This document shows, in pieces, positions 59,509 to 64,000 of a stretch of DNA of 64,000 nt (positions within the stretch are counted from its first letter, which is position 1; each line of letters opens with the position of its first letter). Source of the stretch: Rugamonas rivuli (GTDB taxonomy: Bacteria > Pseudomonadota > Gammaproteobacteria > Burkholderiales > Burkholderiaceae_D). The position numbers and the translations under genes are program-made. The notes under the pieces were generated by a model. It did no database searches. It worked only from the letters and a program-made list of their open reading frames with translations, and had not been told where the DNA came from. The stretch covers positions 385,248-449,247 of the forward strand of contig NZ_WHUF01000005.1 in assembly GCF_009380165.1 (NCBI RefSeq), read 5' to 3'.

Positions 59509-60387
59509 TCAACGTAGGCAAGTACACGGAATTTCTCCTAGCTTCCTGTCATGAGGGCGACTGGAAGGAAACGCCGTATAGCCTGGACGCCTTAAATTTC
59601 GGCGCGTTTCATCGTAAAACACACTAAGTATTCCTGTTAGTAAAAATTGCAGCCCTAGATGAGATTCTCCGTTTTGGTGCTTAAAGCCGATATACTCAGC
59701 TTTTGAAATTTTCTTATCCGGGCGCCTTTTAAATATGCTCCACTCATCCAGTGCACCTATAAACCCAATTAACTTATCAAAGGAAATTTCTTTCTTTCCA
59801 GAATAAGCAAGATTCACCTGATTGAATATCCAGTCTAAAGTATCAGTTTTAGTTTTTTCAATATTCGACTTGGCTGAAATGAGAGCGAGATAGGGCCCGC
59901 GAACTTTATCCGATCGATCATTTGATTTAAGAGTCTCGCAGAGGGTGGCGGCCTCAAATAAGGCATCGCATTCTCTTTTAACATCACCATCATTTAAATG
60001 TTTTTTTACGGAAATTATCGCAACCACACCTTCAGGAGGGACGATAACGCTATTACCAAACCGCTGAAATACGGGATAATTGTTTGTATCAAAGACGATA
60101 ATATCAAGCTGAGTAGAGTGGCAATCCACTTCACCGCTCCGTTCCTTTCCGGTTTCACCAGTCTTTACCGCAGGACGCAGAACAAATCCGGTAAGAACCT
60201 CCAGCCCGCTTGGAAGGAAGCGACTAAGATATTCTCTGATAAGGTCTTCGACGAACCGGCCATCCTCCCCACGATGCTGTGCGCCATCCCCTTTCGGCGC
60301 AGGAATTAGCGTTTCAAATTGTTGATACGTTCTCACGAGTGCATCTACCTCACTCGACCAATAGTCTTGAATTCTCTTTCCATCCAT
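59509..60387 (-). CDS. DUF6602 domain protein (possible nuclease-like fold)
   Basis: A 292-residue cytosolic protein matching DUF6602 from memory: EDGRFVEDLIREYLSRFLPS, LEVLTGFVLRP, CHSTQLDIIVFDTNNYPVF, and PPEGVVAIISVKKHLNDGDV. The order E...QLDIIVFD...ISVKK looks like a PD-(D/E)XK-type nuclease core with the acidic residue in LDIIVFD and the Lys in SVKK. Such proteins are often in defence or mobile islands. The ATG chosen has AAGGTG upstream; a GTG three codons earlier is possible. GC is markedly low, suggesting acquisition. Confidence 0.65.
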   Translation of the reverse strand: MDGKRIQDYWSSEVDALVRTYQQFETLIPAPKGDGAQHRGEDGRFVEDLIREYLSRFLPSGLEVLTGFVLRPAVKTGETGKERSGEVDCHSTQLDIIVFDTNNYPVFQRFGNSVIVPPEGVVAIISVKKHLNDGDVKRECDALFEAATLCETLKSNDRSDKVRGPYLALISAKSNIEKTKTDTLDWIFNQVNLAYSGKKEISFDKLIGFIGALDEWSIFKRRPDKKISKAEYIGFKHQNGESHLGLQFLLTGILSVFYDETRRNLRRPGYTAFPSSRPHDRKLGEIPCTCLR

Positions 60388-60509
60388 TTTTAACACCTTG
60401 TGCCTAACAAACTGGCTAACTCAAATTCTGCGCCAACGCGCGCAGCCGGGCGAAACAATCCTTAGACAGGGTAGATACCAATTCCATCCCGAATGAAATT
60501 ATAAAAAAA

Positions 60510-61451
60510 CTAAATTTTGTTATCAAGAGCCTTCGATCTTTCATCATCAATGCAATCTTGCGAACAGTAAGGCCCTAAAGCTGGGTGTAAAAATGCCTCT
60601 TCACAAAATTTGCACTGTGATACATCTCCTTTATTATCACAATTTAAACACAATGCATTAATCCGTTCATTAAGATGCAAGTTAAGATTGTCGTAAATCA
60701 TACTACGCTCTTCGCAAATTGGACAATCGATTAAATTAGTATCAATACTTTCATACCCACATGAAAAGCATTTGTGCTCAAAACCAGCTGCAAACGCTCT
60801 TTGGCGACATATAATGCAGCGTAATGCAGGCGATGCGTAATCGTTAGCCAGATCCCGCACATAGTTTTGATAAGGTTGGAACTTAACTAATTTTCTCAGA
60901 GTGTCTTTGGAGAGTAGCTTCGCTATGTTTTCTGCGTGATCGTATTTGCTGCCATAAATAAAATAAGCAACCACTTGCATAAGTACGAAAATAGATTCAA
61001 ATTTCAGGTCGTATAAATCGCCTTCCAAAAAATGAAAATGGAGGTGCACAATCTTGTTTCGGGATCTCTGGAATGACTCAATCATGCCATCGAACGACGC
61101 CCAGACTCCTTTGTGTTTTTCACTAAATAGTTTTTTGTTGTCCTCAAATTTTTTGGTGCGCAATGAATTGTTCAGCCATTTTTGGCGAATCTGCTCGTTA
61201 GTTAACTTGTCACCATTATCGATAACTGACCGAATCCCATCCTTGTCATGTTCGACGAGGTAGGCGACCATCGCCAACTCTAGAGCCATTTGAGTTAAGA
61301 CGGTTACCACAGTACCTGTCTCGTGATCAAATGCCTGATCAGTGTCATCGTCATGCCCAGCAATCTCGTTGGCAGCGCGACGAAGGAAAATAATACTGTT
61401 AGCTCGAATAGATTTTGCTACATCTTTTTCAAAAGACTTCCAACTGTCCAT
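60510..61451 (-). CDS. Unrecognised Cys-rich zinc-ribbon protein
   Basis: A 313-residue protein with no family that I know. Residues 1-190 are helical (AKSIRANSIIFLRRAANEIA, DGMIESFQRSRNKIVHLHFH), reminiscent of HEPN-like or abortive-infection-type domains with RNKIVHLHFH. The C-terminal 110 residues have at least four Cys pairs (CIICRQ, CFSCGYES, CPICEE, CLNCDN, CKFCEE) forming zinc ribbons. The ATG follows GGGAGGGGCAGG. It is low in GC and adjacent to the DUF6602 gene on the same strand, 122 bases apart. An RNA- or DNA-targeting defence role is a guess. Confidence 0.6.
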   Translation of the reverse strand: MDSWKSFEKDVAKSIRANSIIFLRRAANEIAGHDDDTDQAFDHETGTVVTVLTQMALELAMVAYLVEHDKDGIRSVIDNGDKLTNEQIRQKWLNNSLRTKKFEDNKKLFSEKHKGVWASFDGMIESFQRSRNKIVHLHFHFLEGDLYDLKFESIFVLMQVVAYFIYGSKYDHAENIAKLLSKDTLRKLVKFQPYQNYVRDLANDYASPALRCIICRQRAFAAGFEHKCFSCGYESIDTNLIDCPICEERSMIYDNLNLHLNERINALCLNCDNKGDVSQCKFCEEAFLHPALGPYCSQDCIDDERSKALDNKI

Positions 61452-61809
61452 CCTGCCCCTCCCTGTGCTTATATGGTGCTGTTTGCTACCTACCACTCTA
61501 CTATTGACCACCCGGCCCTATAAGTAAGGATACCATCTTGCCGAAATGAAAATCTCACAAATTTCCACCCTCTCCATGCCGTAGTTGCTGGTCAGGCGCA
61601 TAGTAAAATTCCATGCAAGAGGGCTATGATGAACATTCAAGACGAGCGGCAGCAATAGGACGTTAGCTGGTTCACTAAAGCACAGCCGGTATAAAAATCT
61701 TCACATCGGAGTGCGGAGGCAAGTCGCTAACGATGCGTTGCGCTCCTGGCCACCTTCCGTCACCGAAGTGTAAGCAAGCCACCTACCAGCAATTGAAGCG
61801 CTGCCACCG
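61452..61809. other. Intergenic stretch without a recognised gene
   Basis: No convincing coding frame was found. A ten-codon frame beginning at 61626 (MMNIQDERQQ) ends at once and may be a gene-start remnant. The region joins the low-GC island to the GC-rich secreted-protein genes and probably carries the promoter of the zinc-ribbon gene at its left end. Confidence 0.5.
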
Positions 61810-62310
61810 TCAGCGGCCACGGCCGAGGCGGGCCAATACATCGTCCAACGCCACCAATTCTTCTGTGCCCACTATCGAGGTCGGTACCCCGCCTATGCTG
61901 CGCAGGCGCTTGGGGTCGATGAGCAGCTTGCCATCCCGCTCTGTCGCAAACGACCAGGAAACGGAGCCGCCCTCCTGGCTGACGACGATCGCCTGTTCGG
62001 TCACAGGAAAACTCGGCCCCCATTCGCCGATGCGGGACTTGAATTGCCGTGTCTCACCGCCCGTTTCGCCGCGATAGACGTGATCGGGCTTGACCTCCAT
62101 GGTCTGACACCCTCCGCCGTTATAGACGCAGATGGTGCGCAAGCCGTTCGCCTGAACCGGCGCCACGACAGGACAAGGCGGCGGACAATTCTCAGTCCCC
62201 GACGGCTGCAGGATGACCCGCTGCACGTGGCCGACCAGCAGCACATCCTGGGCCGACGCCAGCGAGCACAGTCCCAACAGGGCCGCCATCACGAGTTTGA
62301 CGATCGACAT
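61810..62310 (-). CDS. Secreted hypothetical protein
   Basis: A 166-residue protein with a signal peptide (LVMAALLGLCSLASAQD). The mature part has a Cys/Pro segment (TENCPPPCPVVAPVQANGLR) and a second Cys pair (TICVYNGGGCQTM), likely two disulfides. I do not recognise the family. It lies 16 bases downstream of the SIMPL-domain gene on the same strand, so both may act together in the periplasm. Confidence 0.75.
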   Translation of the reverse strand: MSIVKLVMAALLGLCSLASAQDVLLVGHVQRVILQPSGTENCPPPCPVVAPVQANGLRTICVYNGGGCQTMEVKPDHVYRGETGGETRQFKSRIGEWGPSFPVTEQAIVVSQEGGSVSWSFATERDGKLLIDPKRLRSIGGVPTSIVGTEELVALDDVLARLGRGR

Positions 62311-62326
62311 GCGCTACCCTTTCGGC

Positions 62327-63055
62327 TTATTTGATACGGTAGATCACGTCCACGGTCTGCGACCATTGCAGCGACTGGATCGTCAGGAAATCCTTCTCGC
62401 CCGCCTTGGCGTTGCTGCCGCGACGGTTGTTGTGCATATCGGTCGGCAGCAGGCCGACGGCGTTGGTCAGGTTGCGCAGCTGGCCGTTGGTGATGGCGGT
62501 GACGGCCCCCACTTTCTTGCCCAGGCCGGTCGCCAGGTTCTCGGCGCGGCGCTGCGCATCCTTGATCGCGGTGGCCGTCAGCTCGGCCTCGACCTTGATG
62601 CGGTCGCTCTTGCCGAAGCTGGTGCTCATGTGGTCGATATTCGGCTTGCCCAGCAGGCCCAGCATGACTGCGCGCCACTTGGTCAGGTCGCGCACCACGA
62701 TGTGTACCGCGCTGCGGATCTCGTAGTCGGGCGCGGCGTTCGGATCGGGATTGGCCGGCTTGCGCATTTCCTTGCGCATGTCGGCGAAAGAAACCTCGGC
62801 CTCGGTGTCCTTGCCAGGGTCGCCGCCCTGCTCGGCCAGCAGCGCCTGGATTTCCGCCACCCTCGCCTGCACCACGGCCACGGCAGCGTTGGTGTCGGCG
62901 TCGTAGGCGGCGATGTCGAAATCGATCTCGCCCATGTCGGGCATCAGCCGCAGAAAGCCTTCGCCGGCGACGTGGATGAAGGGATATTCAGGCAGGTCGG
63001 ACGCGTGGACGGCAAACGGCAGCAAGGCCAGGGCAAAAGCGAGCTTCTTCAACAT
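62327..63055 (-). CDS. SIMPL (DUF541) domain periplasmic protein
   Basis: A 242-residue exported protein with a signal peptide (KLAFALALLPFAVHAS). The SIMPL domain is shown by FIHVAGEGFLRLMPDMGEID, SFADMRKEMRKP and TATAIKDAQRRAENLATGLG, ending in SLQWSQTVDVIYRIK. Family members are linked to oxidative stress tolerance in bacteria, but the mechanism is unknown. The start ATG is the one before MLKKLAFAL. It is followed by a secreted Cys-rich protein. Confidence 0.88.
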   Translation of the reverse strand: MLKKLAFALALLPFAVHASDLPEYPFIHVAGEGFLRLMPDMGEIDFDIAAYDADTNAAVAVVQARVAEIQALLAEQGGDPGKDTEAEVSFADMRKEMRKPANPDPNAAPDYEIRSAVHIVVRDLTKWRAVMLGLLGKPNIDHMSTSFGKSDRIKVEAELTATAIKDAQRRAENLATGLGKKVGAVTAITNGQLRNLTNAVGLLPTDMHNNRRGSNAKAGEKDFLTIQSLQWSQTVDVIYRIK

Positions 63056-63173
63056 CGGACATCCTCAAATGGGCGAAAGACTGGAGTATCCAACACTTTT
63101 TACTATTTAACAACTTGCAAAAAGCAGCTCCATACCCATTTGCCACTCCAACAATAATCACTGGGGGATAAAC

Positions 63174-63323
63174 ATGCTGGCTCCAATGCGTCCGAGGTCG
63201 GTGCACGACAATCGGCCTGTCGCCGTTCAGGTGGTCAAGCAGGAAAAATCGGGCGCCGTCGACAAGCATGTGCTGATCGTCGAGACGCCCAAGCTCACGC
63301 CCGAGCCGCCGAAAACGAAATAA
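63174..63323 (+). CDS. Small basic protein
   Basis: A 49-residue frame, ATG preceded by GGGGGATAAAC. It reads MLAPMRPRSVHDNRPVAVQV near the start and ends PKLTPEPPKTK. No membrane helix or domain is visible. Codon choice is like that of neighbouring genes. It lies between two convergent secreted-protein genes and ends one base before the DUF2059 gene end. Confidence 0.5.
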   Translation: MLAPMRPRSVHDNRPVAVQVVKQEKSGAVDKHVLIVETPKLTPEPPKTK

Positions 63324-63324
63324 A

Positions 63325-63837
63325 CTATTTACCCTTATTGATCTCGCCGATCAGCACGAAGGCTTCGTGGTGGATGGCCTGTTCGGCAGCCTTGAACTCC
63401 TGGTTGGCCTTGACGAAGGCCGGCTGCTTCAACTCCGCCTTTTCCTTGGCGGTCGGGACCGGGTCGGCAGGATACAGGCGCGGCGGGCCGTTGTAGGTCT
63501 GGGTCAGCACTTTCTGGCCGTAGCTGGACTGGTAGTAGCGGGTCATCTCGACCGCCGTGGCGGTGCTGAGCAGACGCGCAACCGGCAGCGCCAGCCGGGT
63601 GTAGACGGTTTCATTGGGCAGCTTGTCGAGCTTGGCCATCATCAGATCGCGCTGGGCCGGGCTGGGGTATTTGCTCATGCCGGCGGTGGTGCGCACCATT
63701 TTCTCGGCCTGCATCGCCACCAGCAGATCGTGCGCGGCCTTGACCTGGGCGGTGTCGGGCACGGCGGTCGGGGCTGCATGGGTCCACAGTGCGGTCATCA
63801 TCAAGCCGGCTGCGGCCAGCGTTTTCATCAGTCTCAT
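63325..63837 (-). CDS. DUF2059 secreted protein
   Basis: A 170-residue protein with a signal peptide (TLAAAGLMMTALWTHAAPT). The DUF2059 region includes AAHDLLVAMQAEKMVRTTAG, VARLLSTATAVEMTRYYQSS and AFVKANQEFKAAEQAIHHEA. DUF2059 proteins are periplasmic with unknown role. The gene is last on its strand before the window-edge gene. Confidence 0.85.
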   Translation of the reverse strand: MRLMKTLAAAGLMMTALWTHAAPTAVPDTAQVKAAHDLLVAMQAEKMVRTTAGMSKYPSPAQRDLMMAKLDKLPNETVYTRLALPVARLLSTATAVEMTRYYQSSYGQKVLTQTYNGPPRLYPADPVPTAKEKAELKQPAFVKANQEFKAAEQAIHHEAFVLIGEINKGK

Positions 63838-63957
63838 TTCTGCTCCTTGTATGTGGGTATTGGATGGTGCTGAAGCGCATCATATTGCTAAAGTCGCAAA
63901 CCTGCCCACATGATTGATGCGTAAAATGTCGGCTCACACAGCAACGAGGGCCAGACC

Positions 63958-64000
63958 ATGCAGCACACACCACTGAACGACGACGAATACGATGCGCTCG
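63958..64000 (+). CDS. Start of a YecA/UPF0149-like protein, truncated by window end
   Basis: Only the first 14 codons are visible (MQHTPLNDDEYDAL). The LNDDEYDAL start resembles YecA/UPF0149 proteins, which begin with a similar acidic helix. No SD better than ACGAGGG-like sequence is seen upstream. Assignment is tentative because of the short visible part. Confidence 0.5.
   Translation, partial: MQHTPLNDDEYDAL

Noticed and set aside
1..64000. Mobile elements, prophage, tRNA, rRNA and CRISPR
   Set aside because: No transposase, integrase, cloverleaf-like sequence or regular repeat-spacer array was noticed; base composition changes suggest acquired genes but no element boundaries are clear.

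Overview
The window looks like a chromosomal segment from a GC-rich betaproteobacterium of the family Oxalobacteraceae (a Duganella, Rugamonas or Massilia type). I infer this from high-GC codon use, many two-component and cyclic-di-GMP genes, a PEP-CTERM protein, a DUF1800/DUF1501 pair, an OlsB-type acyltransferase and a GGGGTCGGACCCC-type palindrome of a kind I recall from this family. No rRNA, tRNA, CRISPR array, integrase or insertion sequence was recognised. The genus is an inference, not a measurement.

Region 1-8.6 kb: the 3' part of a chemotaxis receptor, a GNAT acetyltransferase divergent from a MazEF-type toxin-antitoxin pair, a BaeSR-like two-component system, a lipoprotein di-heme peroxidase-like cytochrome, and the ergothioneine genes egtB and egtD. 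Region 8.7-12.7 kb: a five-gene ABC operon resembling the PhnDCE-like family annotated as putative selenate transporters, with an extra LolD-like ATPase. Region 12.9-23.8 kb: regulators (HTH, Lrp, TetR, LytTR), a LysE exporter, the DUF1800/DUF1501 pair, a solute-binding protein, a type B carboxylesterase and a PEP-CTERM surface protein.

Region 24-26 kb is AT-richer and holds several small genes, two resembling immunity proteins without a visible toxin. Region 26-30.8 kb: an FdhF/YdeP-type molybdopterin oxidoreductase with fdhD, an OlsB-like acyltransferase, and a lysine/alanine/proline-rich histone H1-like protein. Region 30.9-36.1 kb is a same-strand series: exopolyphosphatase, periplasmic binding protein, hybrid kinase, response regulator. 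It probably forms a signalling unit, and the kinase reading frame seems to begin at an unconventional start codon. Region 36.2-43.8 kb: a diguanylate cyclase with a GGAEF motif, a spermidine-synthase-like protein ending in a palindromic repeat, an exported RidA protein paired with a Tat-exported flavin amine oxidase, and a large GGDEF-EAL protein.

Region 43.8-48.1 kb is a type VI secretion module: VgrG, then a low-GC cargo protein with a C-terminal 3D (MltA-like) peptidoglycan-lytic domain, then a secreted small protein that is the probable immunity factor. Region 48.2-52.8 kb: MgtC-like membrane protein, SET-domain protein, KTSC protein, thioesterase, and an active/inactive pair of M16 peptidases. 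Region 52.9-54.7 kb: a DUF2235 (Tle1-like) phospholipase effector facing a tiny lipoprotein gene. Region 54.8-64 kb: a 1149-residue hybrid kinase, several very small proteins, a low-GC island with a DUF6602 protein and an unrecognised Cys-rich zinc-ribbon protein, then secreted proteins (SIMPL, DUF2059) and the start of what may be a YecA/UPF0149 gene.

The least explained parts are the exported RidA/amine oxidase pair, the VgrG cargo module, the egt genes beside the selenate-type transporter, the binding-protein/hybrid-kinase operon, and the DUF6602/zinc-ribbon island.
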